Below are positions 27,500 to 36,945 of a DNA stretch of 64,000 nt, in pieces (position 1 is the first letter of the stretch; each line of letters opens with the position of its first letter). Below the pieces are notes generated by a model. It did not search any database. It was not told the DNA's origin and was given only the letters and a program-made list of their open reading frames with translations. The DNA is from Glaciecola sp965660625. Its GTDB lineage: Bacteria; Pseudomonadota; Gammaproteobacteria; Enterobacterales; Alteromonadaceae. The position numbers and the translations under genes are program-made. The stretch is from positions 1-64,000 of the forward strand of contig CBFIAR010000016.1 of assembly GCA_965660625.1 (NCBI GenBank), given 5' to 3'.

Positions 27500-28324
27500 T
27501 TATACCATCATGCTGAGGAGACCATCACCAACAACATCACTGTCCCAATAAGCCGTATGCGCTAACAACCAGTTTTTACCCGTATCAACCGGAAAGTCTC
27601 TTATAAACCAGCCAAACTCAGGCGTCTCTTTTTTATATTTCTCTGCAATTTTGTGACCTCGCAGCTTTATGCCAAAAATATCCCCAGAAACGACCGGGTC
27701 TGTTACATCGAAATAGTTTAGCCATTTAAAGCTATGCGCACCTTTTCCTAAACTATTGGCAATGTTTCGACCAGTTTTTTTAAACATGCTCAGGCCCAGC
27801 GGAGAGCCGATGGTTACGAAACCTTGAACCGGCCATGTCAGTGGGTGGTCTCGATCAAACAGTCCGTCGGTTTCGATTAGCTCGTTGATAACATCAAAAG
27901 TATACACGGTGCCTAAACTATGAGCGACGATGTATACGGGAATGCCTGCTGCATAATAGGCCAAGATCTTGTCCCGCAGTCCTTGCCTTATTTTATTTGC
28001 TGTAGAGCCGTTTGCGAGAGAGACCGTGACATCGCCAACCAAGTCGATGATTGTTGGAGCTAAGATTGCCCCTATGCCAGTGCTCAATATAACGCTTGAT
28101 AGCTTTTTAAGCTTTGAAAGGCTAGCGTCCGATATATTTTCATATTTATATAAATCTACATCGAACGTTAAGTTCATTCCATTGAGTCTTGATTCAATGG
28201 ATTGACGGATCATGTTGTCTTGGTTCAGAGAAGCAGCGTCTCCCAGTTGAACACCGTGTACAACTAAGACTACTGAATTATTTTCTGGAGATAGGGGCAC
28301 GTGAGGGTCCTGAGCTGAAACCAT
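27500..28324 (-). CDS. alpha/beta hydrolase, lipase-like
   Basis: The ATG at 28324 gives 274 aa; a TTG twelve codons upstream is a weaker choice. The oxyanion region LVVHG is near 17-21, the nucleophile is in VAHSLGT (about 131-137), a candidate acid is in DVTDPVV, and the final His in LLAHTAYWDSD (about 256). A hydrophobic stretch between (STGIGAILAPTIIDLVG) could contact membranes or lipid. No signal peptide. It may be a lipase or esterase; a small lipoprotein is coexpressed 8 bases downstream. Confidence 0.75.
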   Translation of the reverse strand: MVSAQDPHVPLSPENNSVVLVVHGVQLGDAASLNQDNMIRQSIESRLNGMNLTFDVDLYKYENISDASLSKLKKLSSVILSTGIGAILAPTIIDLVGDVTVSLANGSTANKIRQGLRDKILAYYAAGIPVYIVAHSLGTVYTFDVINELIETDGLFDRDHPLTWPVQGFVTIGSPLGLSMFKKTGRNIANSLGKGAHSFKWLNYFDVTDPVVSGDIFGIKLRGHKIAEKYKKETPEFGWFIRDFPVDTGKNWLLAHTAYWDSDVVGDGLLSMMV

Positions 28325-28490
28325 TTGATTAAGAATCGACCAATGTGTGCGATAAATCAATATAAATCATCAAACAGTTTCGGTACGCAATAATGTGTTC
28401 TCTCTACAGCTGATGAAATCACAAGCATTGCACAGATTAGGTACATCGTTTATTGTCGATTCAGGTCTTTCGCCATGGAGAACAAAGCAC

Positions 28491-29297
28491 ATGATTGATA
28501 CAGAGCCACACTGCATTGCACCTGGAACGTTAATTGATCTTCCTAATATTTCCACTCGAGAAAACGGCGGACTAAGGAAAAAAGAAGCTAAAAAGGCAAT
28601 TCACAAGCTCTCCAAGCGTTTAGTCACCCTTCAAGAATTGCTTTATGCGCAAAAGAAAAATAGTTTATTGGTAATATTTCAAGCAATGGATGCAGGCGGC
28701 AAGGATTCCACAACGCGGCGTGTATTTTCACCCCTTGATCCATCCGGCATGAAGGTCAAAAGCTTTAAAAAGCCCACACAAAGAGAGCAACTTCAAGACT
28801 TCTTGTGGCGGATCCACCACCATGCTCCCCGCAAAGGCCATATTTCTATTTTCAACCGCTCTCAATATGAAGATGTTGTGGCTGCACGTGTTAGAGGGAT
28901 TCAGTCTGCGGCAATATGGCAAGGACGGTTTGAATACATAAACAACTTCGAGCGATTGCTGACGAGCGAAGGTACGGTAGTACTGAAGTTTTTCTTGCAC
29001 ATATCCAAAGACTATCAAAAAAATCGATTACAGCGTCGCCTAGACCGACCCGATAAACATTGGAAATTCGAACCAAGTGACCTCAAAGACCGTGAGCATT
29101 GGGACGATTACATGCAGGCATACGGTGAGTCAATTGGACGTTGTTCAACTCATCATGCCCCATGGTATGTCGTGCCCGCTGAACGACGATGGTATCGCGA
29201 TCTCATTGTGCTACAAACCATCGTTAATGCGCTCGAATCGCTGCAGATGAGTTACCCCAAAGCGGACTTTGATGCGAGTGCTATTGAGATTATTTAA
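28491..29297 (+). CDS. ppk2: polyphosphate kinase 2 family protein
   Basis: A frame runs from GTG at 28395, but the ATG at 28491 is preceded by GGAG at 10 bases and gives MIDTEPHCIAPGT, which lines up with the normal PPK2 start (268 aa). Walker A-like AMDAGGKDST is at about 65-74, the Walker B region holds NRSQYEDV (about 122), and the lid has RRLDRPDKHWKF (about 182) with the DLKDREHWDDY segment. It transfers phosphate between polyphosphate and nucleoside mono- or diphosphates; the single-domain, short form resembles class III enzymes that make ADP/ATP from AMP. Which nucleotide is preferred is not visible. Confidence 0.9.
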   Translation: MIDTEPHCIAPGTLIDLPNISTRENGGLRKKEAKKAIHKLSKRLVTLQELLYAQKKNSLLVIFQAMDAGGKDSTTRRVFSPLDPSGMKVKSFKKPTQREQLQDFLWRIHHHAPRKGHISIFNRSQYEDVVAARVRGIQSAAIWQGRFEYINNFERLLTSEGTVVLKFFLHISKDYQKNRLQRRLDRPDKHWKFEPSDLKDREHWDDYMQAYGESIGRCSTHHAPWYVVPAERRWYRDLIVLQTIVNALESLQMSYPKADFDASAIEII

Positions 29298-29351
29298 GCG
29301 TATATTTTGAGTGTCACCAGACTGCATATCCAGATACCATTAAGTGACACG

Positions 29352-30533
29352 CTAATAGAAAGCCTGAATGTTAGTGATAGCGCGACCTAAAATCAGAGCA
29401 TGGACATCATGCGTACCCTCATAGGTATTAACGGCTTCGAGGTTCATTACATGACGAATGACGCCATATTCATCACTGATACCGTTACCACCATGCATGT
29501 CACGGGCAACACGCGCAATATCAAGCGACTTGCCACAATTATTACGTTTCATTAAGGAAATTAACTCAACAGGACAGTTATCTGTATCCATCAAGCGGCC
29601 CATTTGTAAACAGCCCTGCAGGCCAAGCGAAATCTCAGTTTGCATGTCAGCCAATTTCTTTTGAATTAACTGATTGGCAGCCAAAGGGCGACCAAATTGT
29701 TTGCGATCGAGGGTATAGGTTCTGGCCGCATTGAAGCAAAACTCAGCTGCTCCCATAGACCCCCAAGCAATGCCATAACGCGCTTTATTCAGGCAGCCAA
29801 AAGGCCCAGCCAAACCTTTAATCTCAGGAAACATATTTGCATCGGGCACAAAAACATTATCCATCACAATCTCGCCCGTGATTGAAGCTCGCAAAGAAAA
29901 CTTACCTTCAATTTTAGGAGCAGATAAGCCTTCCATGCCTTTTTCAAGGACAAAACCTCGAATGTGACCTTCAAGCTTTGCCCATATAACAAAAACATCG
30001 GCAATCGGTGAGTTTGTTATCCATATTTTATTGCCGGTGACTAGATAGCCACCATCCACTTGCTTGGCGTGAGTAGTCATTGAAGCAGGATCACTGCCTG
30101 AATTAGGTTCAGTTAATCCAAAACACCCCACCCATTCGCCTGTTGCAAGTTTAGGTAAATACTTCATGCGCTGCTCTTCGCTGCCGTAAGTATAGATAGG
30201 ATGCATAACTAGTGAGGATTGCACACTCATTGCGCTGCGATAGCCACTGTCAACGCGCTCCACTTCTCTAGCGATCAAACCATAGCTAACATAATTAACG
30301 TCACTGCCACCGTATTGAGCAGGCAAAGTAGCACCTAACAGTCCTAACTCACCTAGCTCGGTCATGATTTCCCGATCAAAGTGCTCGTGCCTATTCGCCT
30401 CGAGCACTCTTGGCATCAGTTGCTGTTGGCAATAATCATGAGCGGTATCGCGGATCATACGTTCGTCTTCGCTTAATTGCTTATCTAATAACATGGGATC
30501 TTGCCAGCTAAAAGGCGCTAAAGATTGGCTCAT
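29352..30533 (-). CDS. gcdH: glutaryl-CoA dehydrogenase
   Basis: A 393-aa acyl-CoA dehydrogenase. The N-terminus (FSWQDPMLLDKQLSEDE) and the segments FGLTEPNSGSDP, KIWITNSPIADVFVIWAK and NTYEGTHDVH are close to glutaryl-CoA dehydrogenases; the Glu of YEGT is the catalytic base. It oxidises and decarboxylates glutaryl-CoA to crotonyl-CoA in lysine and tryptophan breakdown, passing electrons to ETF. It converges with ppk2; a GTGTCAC/GTGACAC inverted repeat with a long loop lies between the stops. Confidence 0.9.
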   Translation of the reverse strand: MSQSLAPFSWQDPMLLDKQLSEDERMIRDTAHDYCQQQLMPRVLEANRHEHFDREIMTELGELGLLGATLPAQYGGSDVNYVSYGLIAREVERVDSGYRSAMSVQSSLVMHPIYTYGSEEQRMKYLPKLATGEWVGCFGLTEPNSGSDPASMTTHAKQVDGGYLVTGNKIWITNSPIADVFVIWAKLEGHIRGFVLEKGMEGLSAPKIEGKFSLRASITGEIVMDNVFVPDANMFPEIKGLAGPFGCLNKARYGIAWGSMGAAEFCFNAARTYTLDRKQFGRPLAANQLIQKKLADMQTEISLGLQGCLQMGRLMDTDNCPVELISLMKRNNCGKSLDIARVARDMHGGNGISDEYGVIRHVMNLEAVNTYEGTHDVHALILGRAITNIQAFY

Positions 30534-30646
30534 ATGCTTACTCCGTAAATATACTCATAGGTATCATTCGCTAGATTAGCAGAAAAGGATATTCTAAAAG
30601 CGAGAATAAATATAATAAATAGTTTCTATACTTTCGATAACTTTTA

Positions 30647-31036
30647 TCAAACAACTTCCTCATAAATCTCTAGCGGAAGCCCGTCTGGGTCACTAAAAAA
30701 GGTAAATTTTCGATTAGTATATTCATCTACTCTGATCGGCTCTACATCCACTCCTTGAGACAGAAGGTAATCTTTAACTGATTCAACTGACGCTACATTA
30801 AATGCCAAATGTCTTAAGCCTAAAGCCTCAGGAAAACTCAGTCTATCTGGTGAATTAGGGAAAGAAAATAATTCTATTTGACCGCCATTGGGTAATTTAA
30901 GATCAAGTTTAAATGAGTCGCGCTCTGCACGGTAATTCTCAGCGATAGGCTCTAAACCAAGAATCGAAACATAGAAGTGCTTAGATATCTTGTAATCTGA
31001 ACAAATTATCGCGGCATGATGAATTGATTTGAGCAT
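30647..31036 (-). CDS. VOC family protein (glyoxalase-like, YaeR type)
   Basis: The ATG at 31036 follows AAGGAGATGG closely and gives 129 aa, the normal length of a single-chain VOC protein; the open frame farther upstream looks non-coding. Two beta-alpha-beta-beta-beta modules are visible with metal-ligand candidates His5 or His6 (SIHHAAI), Glu near 55 (GGQIELF), His near 75 (GLRHLAF) and Glu near 124 (PLEIYE). It resembles YaeR/GloA2 proteins of unclear substrate. Confidence 0.85.
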   Translation of the reverse strand: MLKSIHHAAIICSDYKISKHFYVSILGLEPIAENYRAERDSFKLDLKLPNGGQIELFSFPNSPDRLSFPEALGLRHLAFNVASVESVKDYLLSQGVDVEPIRVDEYTNRKFTFFSDPDGLPLEIYEEVV

Positions 31037-31273
31037 CCCATCTCCTTTGCACAGCAATATTTTGCATGCCGGGGGTTTACAAACTTTTTTGGCCATTGGA
31101 CCATGAATAAAAATCTCACCGCTATGCACTTTTTGTCCTAGCACATGCATTACTGCTGATGGCTCTTTAGCCAACAGTATTTTAACTAGCTTAGCGAGCC
31201 CATTATGATATCTTATTAACCATTGAACATCGCTGGTCCTCACGATTAAAGTCTATGCTAATTAACTCGAAAA

Positions 31274-32680
31274 ATGAATAAAAGTGCCACTTGGCTGTCT
31301 CCCCTGTGTCTTGTCATTGTTTTTTTTGCGACCCTAATAACAGAATGGACTGGGTATCAAGCACCTGCCCAGTTAGCTATTGTGATGTTAGCGCTCTTTA
31401 CTCTACTCGAATGGCAACACTTGGATTTAACAGCCAAAGTGATCACGATGCTTGCAATCGGCTTAACCCTCACATTACTTTCACTATCCCAGATCTCCTT
31501 TCACCAGTTGAGTATGCTGTGCGGCAGTATGGCCTTTTTTGCTTTCTTTTTAATTGCTTTAGGCATATTAAAAGAAGCGGCGTTAAGCTCTCAATCAGTG
31601 AAGTTAACCGGCCTTGCCTTATTACAACAGAAGCCTGTGAGGCGTTATGCTTTACTTACCTTTGCCAGCCATTTATTAGGCATATTAATGAGTGTCGGCG
31701 CACTCAATTTGTTAGGCACCATGATCCAACGTAGTCTATACGACAATAACGACACTGTTGACATTCGCGTGCGCAGCGCAAGACAGCGTCGCATGATGTT
31801 AGCGGTTCTTCGCGGATTTTGCAGCATACCACTCTGGGCCCCTACATCCGTGACTATTACCCTTTTAGTCACCACCATTCCTAACCTGCAGTGGATAGAT
31901 ATTATTCCCTACGGCTTGTACATGGCTCTTGCTATTCTTTTGTTTGGTGTCTGGCTCGACCACTTTCAAGCGCCCAAATATCTGGGTCATCTGGTACCCG
32001 CTATTTCAAATAATGTATCGGATTTGAAAGTGAGTTACCCTATCGCAATCGTTGTTGGCTCGTTAACATTGCTGTCTGTTCTACTGATGTTTAGTACACC
32101 CTTGCGACCTATCTCTGCGGTATTAATTAGCGCGCCAATAGTAAGTATAGCGTGGATATTTGGTCAATTTTATCGCTGCCACAGCAAACAAAATACGCTG
32201 CAACTAACCGTAAATCGTTTTACCTCTGATATATTTTTTAGACTGACATTACAGCGGTCAGAAATTGTGTTTTTTGCTGGTTCAGTGCTAATTGGTCGTT
32301 TATTATTAACGGTGCTGGATCTCGACTGGTTTGCACAACAAATAGCGCATCTGAACATGTCTGCTGCCCAGGTACTGGCTTTATCTTCTTGGATGATTTT
32401 TATTGCGGCACTTTTATTTGTTAACCCGATGATTTCCGTTACCTTAGTCGCAGGTGCTTTATCGCAATTGCCTGGCATCGGAAACATGCCTGTTACCATT
32501 GCCCTAGTTATGATGGTCACTTGGGCAGCGGTCATAGGCAGTTCTCCCACAACTACCTCGGTGCGTATTAGCGCAAAAATTACCGGCATATCACCCTTTC
32601 ATATGGGCATTAAATGGAACGGTTTATACAGTTTACTGGTACTTATTGTCTTAGATTTTTTCATTTTTATTTTTGTATAA
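31274..32680 (+). CDS. multi-pass membrane protein, ion-transporter-like
   Basis: A 468-aa protein with about twelve hydrophobic segments. Two similar polar-in-membrane motifs occur once per half: IPLWAPTSVTITLL (about 180-193) and GSSPTTTSVRIS (about 422-433), the arrangement seen in re-entrant hairpins of the ion transporter superfamily (DASS/TRAP-membrane-like). The family is otherwise not recognised and the substrate is unknown. It sits 237 bases from the divergent VOC gene. Confidence 0.7.
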   Translation: MNKSATWLSPLCLVIVFFATLITEWTGYQAPAQLAIVMLALFTLLEWQHLDLTAKVITMLAIGLTLTLLSLSQISFHQLSMLCGSMAFFAFFLIALGILKEAALSSQSVKLTGLALLQQKPVRRYALLTFASHLLGILMSVGALNLLGTMIQRSLYDNNDTVDIRVRSARQRRMMLAVLRGFCSIPLWAPTSVTITLLVTTIPNLQWIDIIPYGLYMALAILLFGVWLDHFQAPKYLGHLVPAISNNVSDLKVSYPIAIVVGSLTLLSVLLMFSTPLRPISAVLISAPIVSIAWIFGQFYRCHSKQNTLQLTVNRFTSDIFFRLTLQRSEIVFFAGSVLIGRLLLTVLDLDWFAQQIAHLNMSAAQVLALSSWMIFIAALLFVNPMISVTLVAGALSQLPGIGNMPVTIALVMMVTWAAVIGSSPTTTSVRISAKITGISPFHMGIKWNGLYSLLVLIVLDFFIFIFV

Positions 32681-32816
32681 AAAGTAGACACTGAGCCTTG
32701 TTATGCCTTGATGTTTTATGGTTTTTTTGTTCCACTGTGCCGAACCATATTGGCTCTGTCGCTATTGTTGTGGTGACAGACATTCAATAAATTAAGTACA
32801 ACGAAGGGTTTGCAAA

Positions 32817-34016
32817 ATGAATTTGAATTTCAGCGCCGAAGAAACAGATTTTCAAGAAGAAGTACGTCAGTTCTTGCAAGAAAAACTGCCAAAAGACATC
32901 GCAAAAAAAACCAGAGATGGCTTACATTTATCGAAAGACGAATATGTTCGGTGGCAGAAAATACTCCATGCTCAAGGCTGGTCTGCTCCGAATTGGCCGG
33001 TTGAACATGGCGGAACAGCTTGGACGCCAACGCAAAAATATATTTTCGCAAATGAATGTGCCAAGGCCGGCGCACCCGATGTTATTCCATTTGGTTTAAA
33101 AATGGTCGCTCCCATTATTTATACCTTTGGCAACGAAGAGCAAAAGCAGCGTTTTCTGCCCGATATATTAGCAAGTAATGTGTGGTGGTGTCAGGGTTAT
33201 TCGGAAACTGGTGCAGGTTCTGACCTTGCCGGTTTAAAAACCACGGCTGTTAGGGATGGAGATGAATATATCGTTAACGGTACCAAAACATGGACTACCT
33301 TGGGTCAATATGCTGACTGGATATTCTGCCTAGTAAGAACCGGCTCAACCAGCACCAAAAACCAAGAGGCCATCAGCTTCCTTCTGATTAACATGCACGA
33401 CCCCAAAATTAACGTTTCACCTATTGTGCTAATCGATGGTAACCCTGAGGTGAATGAAGTCCACTTTGATGGTGTGCGTGTTCCGGTAGAAAACCTGATA
33501 GGAGTAGAAGGTCAGGGCTGGACATATGCAAAGATCCTATTGAGCCATGAACGCACAGGTATCGCGCGTGTTGCTTTATCAAAAGAGCGTATCGTGCAAT
33601 TAAAAGAATTGGCGCAAAGCGCTCCTGATGGTGCAAATAAGTTGCTTGACGACCCAATCTTTGCACAAAAAGTAGCGGACGTAGAAATCAACTTGTTGGC
33701 CTTAGAATACACGGAACTAAGAACACTCTCTGCAATCAGTACTGGTCAGGCGCCAGGACCAGAATCATCAATCTTAAAGATTGTTGGGACACAGGTTATT
33801 CAGGCCATCGATGAACTATATGTTGAGGCAGCAGGCTACTATTCAATGCCGTTTGTTCCTGAGCAGTTTACTGATGATTTTGAAGGCCAGCACATTGGCT
33901 CTGATATGCAAGCTAACACTGCACTTCGTTACTTCAATAATCGAAAAGCATCGATTTATGGCGGCAGTAACGAAATTCAAACTAACATTATCAGCAAAGC
34001 CGTTTTAGGCCTTTAA
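32817..34016 (+). CDS. acyl-CoA dehydrogenase, PimC-like large subunit
   Basis: A 399-aa acyl-CoA dehydrogenase. GYSETGAGSDLAGLKT (about 127-142), TKTWTTLGQYADWIFCLVR and the end IYGGSNEIQTNII match the subgroup that includes pimeloyl-CoA dehydrogenase large subunit and actinobacterial steroid FadE partners. Members usually pair with a smaller, degenerate subunit to form alpha2beta2 enzymes, and the next gene (17-base gap) is exactly such a partner. The substrate may be a dicarboxyl- or ring-substituted acyl-CoA. Confidence 0.88.
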   Translation: MNLNFSAEETDFQEEVRQFLQEKLPKDIAKKTRDGLHLSKDEYVRWQKILHAQGWSAPNWPVEHGGTAWTPTQKYIFANECAKAGAPDVIPFGLKMVAPIIYTFGNEEQKQRFLPDILASNVWWCQGYSETGAGSDLAGLKTTAVRDGDEYIVNGTKTWTTLGQYADWIFCLVRTGSTSTKNQEAISFLLINMHDPKINVSPIVLIDGNPEVNEVHFDGVRVPVENLIGVEGQGWTYAKILLSHERTGIARVALSKERIVQLKELAQSAPDGANKLLDDPIFAQKVADVEINLLALEYTELRTLSAISTGQAPGPESSILKIVGTQVIQAIDELYVEAAGYYSMPFVPEQFTDDFEGQHIGSDMQANTALRYFNNRKASIYGGSNEIQTNIISKAVLGL

Positions 34017-34033
34017 CGTTGCATTAGGAGTTT

Positions 34034-35158
34034 ATGATGGACTTTTCATTAAGTAGCGAACAACAAATGATCCAAGACAGTGTGTTGAAGTTTATTCGCA
34101 ACGATTACGATTTTGATACACGCCGAAAAATACTAAAATCAGAAGCAGGCTACAGTCAAAAAAATTGGGATAAATTTGCAGAGCTCGGCTGGTTGATGCT
34201 GCCATTTACCGAAGAAGACGGTGGTTTGGGGGGCTCTATGGTCAATCTTATGCTGGTGATGGAAGAATTTGGCAAAGGTATGGTGGTTGAACCCTTCATT
34301 GCAACAGCGGTTATGGGTGGTGGATTAATTGCTGCCGCTGGTAATCAAGCACAAAAGGACGATTACTTACCAAGAATTATGGCCGGTGAACTACAGCTAG
34401 CGTTCGCTTATGCGGAACCGCAAAGCCGCTATCAGTTAAACAGCGTGAGCTCCAATGTGACTGAAAGCAATGGCGAGATTACGATTACCGGCCAAAAATC
34501 GCTTGTCTTAAATGGTAATCATGCAGACGTATTAATCGTTGCAGCACGAACGTCTGGTGATACAAATGATAACGATGGCATCAGCTTATTTCTGGTTGAT
34601 GCAACTCACTCCAGCGTTAAACGAGCAGGTTATGCGAATGTTGACGGTCACCAAGCGGCGGATATTTGGTTTGAAAATACACCAGTGCTAGGACTATTAG
34701 GTGAAAAAGGCAAGGCGCTGCCTATCATCGAAAATATTATCGATAAAGCCACCTTAGCAGTATGCGCCGAAGCCGTTGGCGCTATGCAGATTGCCCATGA
34801 GCGTACGCTGGAATATGCAAAAACACGCAAACAGTTCGGCCGCACTATCGGCTCTTTCCAAGCAATACAACACCGACTAGTCAATATGTTTATAGAGCAC
34901 CAACAGGCGAAATCGATCTTGTTAATGGCAGTATTGAAAATGGACAGCAACAACGGCAGTGATGCAAAAGCATTATCAGCAGCGAAGAGTCGGATTGGCA
35001 AAGCGGCTAATTTAGTGGGTCGTGAAACAATACAAATCCATGGTGGCATCGGGATGACCGATGAGATTGATGTGGGCCATATATTCAAACGCTTAACCAC
35101 CATTCAATTTTTGTTTGGTAGCACGGATATGCATACAAAACGTTTTGCATCTTTATAA
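34034..35158 (+). CDS. acyl-CoA dehydrogenase, PimD-like small subunit
   Basis: A 374-aa partner of the preceding protein. TAGGAG stands 3 bases before the first ATG and 6 before the second (34037), so MDFSLSSEQ may be the true start. The fold is complete, but the usual TEP.GSD flavin loop is AYAEPQSRYQL (about 133-143) and the C-terminal G(T/S)xE motif is GSTDMHTKR, typical of the small subunit of heteromeric acyl-CoA dehydrogenases. IQIHGGIGMTDE near 335-346 is well kept. Confidence 0.88.
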   Translation: MMDFSLSSEQQMIQDSVLKFIRNDYDFDTRRKILKSEAGYSQKNWDKFAELGWLMLPFTEEDGGLGGSMVNLMLVMEEFGKGMVVEPFIATAVMGGGLIAAAGNQAQKDDYLPRIMAGELQLAFAYAEPQSRYQLNSVSSNVTESNGEITITGQKSLVLNGNHADVLIVAARTSGDTNDNDGISLFLVDATHSSVKRAGYANVDGHQAADIWFENTPVLGLLGEKGKALPIIENIIDKATLAVCAEAVGAMQIAHERTLEYAKTRKQFGRTIGSFQAIQHRLVNMFIEHQQAKSILLMAVLKMDSNNGSDAKALSAAKSRIGKAANLVGRETIQIHGGIGMTDEIDVGHIFKRLTTIQFLFGSTDMHTKRFASL

Positions 35159-35193
35159 GTGACCCGGTAAATCAGTCACCGGATACTCTGCGG

Positions 35194-36945
35194 GTGATAA
35201 GTCAGGGTGAAATTGTGGGTTTTGAAAGCGAGTACGGTAACCATGCTTGGATCGGTATTCCTTTTGCAACTCCTCCCGTAGGCGACTTGCGCTGGAAAGC
35301 ACCTAAGGCCGCGCTAGCGTTTGACGCCAAGGTCTTTGCAGCGATAGAGCATGGTTCACCATGCTCCCAATATGCAGGAGGGTTGGGTGGCGTGCCGGGC
35401 GAGCCAGGTACCGTGAGCGGCAGTGAAGACTGTTTGTATTTATCAGTCTATGCACCAAAGCGCTCTAGAACTGATATTAAGCAGGCAGATAAGAAGTTGC
35501 CCGTCATGGTTTGGGTGCACGGCGGTGCTAATAAAGAAGGTAGTGGCTCGTTATACGACGGTTCACGATTGGCAGCTGAGCAGAACGTCATTGTTATTAG
35601 CATCAATTATCGTTTAGGCCCTTTTGGTTGGTTTTTACATCCCGCGTTAAATGAAAATGGTTCAGCGCTCGATAAAAGCGGAAATTACGGCACATTAGAT
35701 ATTATTCAGTCGCTCAACTGGGTAAAAGAAAATGTCTCCGGATTTGGTGGTGATGCAGATAATGTCACCGTGTTTGGTGAATCTGCCGGCGGTTTCAACA
35801 CATTCAGTTTAATGTTAAGCCCAATAGCCAAAGGTTTGTTCCATAAAGCCATTTCGCAAAGTGGTCGACTCAGCTTGACCTCGGTCGACGCCGCTGCAAA
35901 TTTTGTAGAAGATAAGGGCGACGAATTTTCATCTCAACAAGTGGAAATTCACCTGCATGCTATACAAAAACCAGATAAGGGTAGTAGCGCAAGTAGCAAC
36001 AAAATCGATATCAAAACAGCAATAGGTAACAGCTCAAAGCAAGAAAGAGCGAGATTTTTAAAAGGGCTGAGTGCAGCAGAAATTCTGGGTGCTTATCAAC
36101 AACCTGGGAAACCAATTAAAGCCCGCAACCCAGATTTAATTGCCGATGGCTTTGTATTGCCAATAGGCGATCCGGCCGAGTTGTTTAGCAACCCGAGTAA
36201 GCATAACAATGTGCCATTGATTGCTGGTACTAATCGAGATGAAAGTAAGCTTTACCAGTTTAAAAACCCTGATTTAGTCGATACTTATTTGGGTTTTTAT
36301 TCCATCGTAAGAGACCAAAACAAATATGATGCATTGGCTGAGTATCCCTCCCGCATGTGGAAATTTAACGGCGTTGATAATTTTGCCGAAGCACTGAGCC
36401 TGTCTATGCCAGGAAAAGTCTGGGCCTACCGATTCGACTGGGATGAACAAGCTAGACCCTTAGGCATACAGATTGATCGTTTGATCGGTGCTGGTCACGG
36501 TATGGAAATTCCTTTCGTGTTTGGATTTACGGATAAAAGTGAGATCTGGCAGCAAATGTACAACGAAGACAATGAAGCAACCAGAGAAGCGCTGTCAAAA
36601 CGCATGCGCAACTACTGGGCCGAGTTTGCTTATAGTGGAGATCCGTCAAAGGGTTCAGATGGAAAGGGCGTAAAATGGACACCTTGGAATAGCGTAAATC
36701 CAAACGCTGATAAATATTTAGTGTTAGATACTGAAGCCGATGGCGGTATTCGCATGACCAATAAAGTAGTGACTTTAGCCTCCATTGAGAAAGATCTGCT
36801 CTCGGATACTCGCCTACCAAAGCCCAAAGACAAATGCAGCGTTTTTGCAGTGCTGGTGAGAGGAGCAGATACTCACTGGCCAGAATCTGAGTACAACGAC
36901 AAGCTTTCTGGCGAATGTGCAAAGTTCCCTCTGCTCGATGACTGA
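35194..36945 (+). CDS. type B carboxylesterase
   Basis: A 583-aa esterase starting with GTG at 35194. The fold begins GIPFATPPVGDLRW (about 22-35), the oxyanion loop is WVHGGAN (about 107), the nucleophile is in FGESAGG (Ser near 195), a Glu candidate is in NRDES (about 348), and His is in GAGHGMEIPF (about 434). No signal peptide is visible, so it is probably cytosolic. Its position 35 bases after two acyl-CoA dehydrogenases suggests it frees an acid that is then activated and oxidised. Its stop touches the stop of the opposing hydrolase gene with no gap. Confidence 0.88.
   Translation: MISQGEIVGFESEYGNHAWIGIPFATPPVGDLRWKAPKAALAFDAKVFAAIEHGSPCSQYAGGLGGVPGEPGTVSGSEDCLYLSVYAPKRSRTDIKQADKKLPVMVWVHGGANKEGSGSLYDGSRLAAEQNVIVISINYRLGPFGWFLHPALNENGSALDKSGNYGTLDIIQSLNWVKENVSGFGGDADNVTVFGESAGGFNTFSLMLSPIAKGLFHKAISQSGRLSLTSVDAAANFVEDKGDEFSSQQVEIHLHAIQKPDKGSSASSNKIDIKTAIGNSSKQERARFLKGLSAAEILGAYQQPGKPIKARNPDLIADGFVLPIGDPAELFSNPSKHNNVPLIAGTNRDESKLYQFKNPDLVDTYLGFYSIVRDQNKYDALAEYPSRMWKFNGVDNFAEALSLSMPGKVWAYRFDWDEQARPLGIQIDRLIGAGHGMEIPFVFGFTDKSEIWQQMYNEDNEATREALSKRMRNYWAEFAYSGDPSKGSDGKGVKWTPWNSVNPNADKYLVLDTEADGGIRMTNKVVTLASIEKDLLSDTRLPKPKDKCSVFAVLVRGADTHWPESEYNDKLSGECAKFPLLDD

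Noticed and set aside
28395..28490. Longer PPK2 start at GTG 28395 or ATG 28413
   Set aside because: Family alignment and the GGAG before ATG 28491 favour the shorter form; the longer forms add residues without family support.
31037..31243. N-terminal extension of the VOC protein frame
   Set aside because: The extension has no family match and a strong ribosome site precedes the internal ATG at 31036, which gives the normal VOC length.
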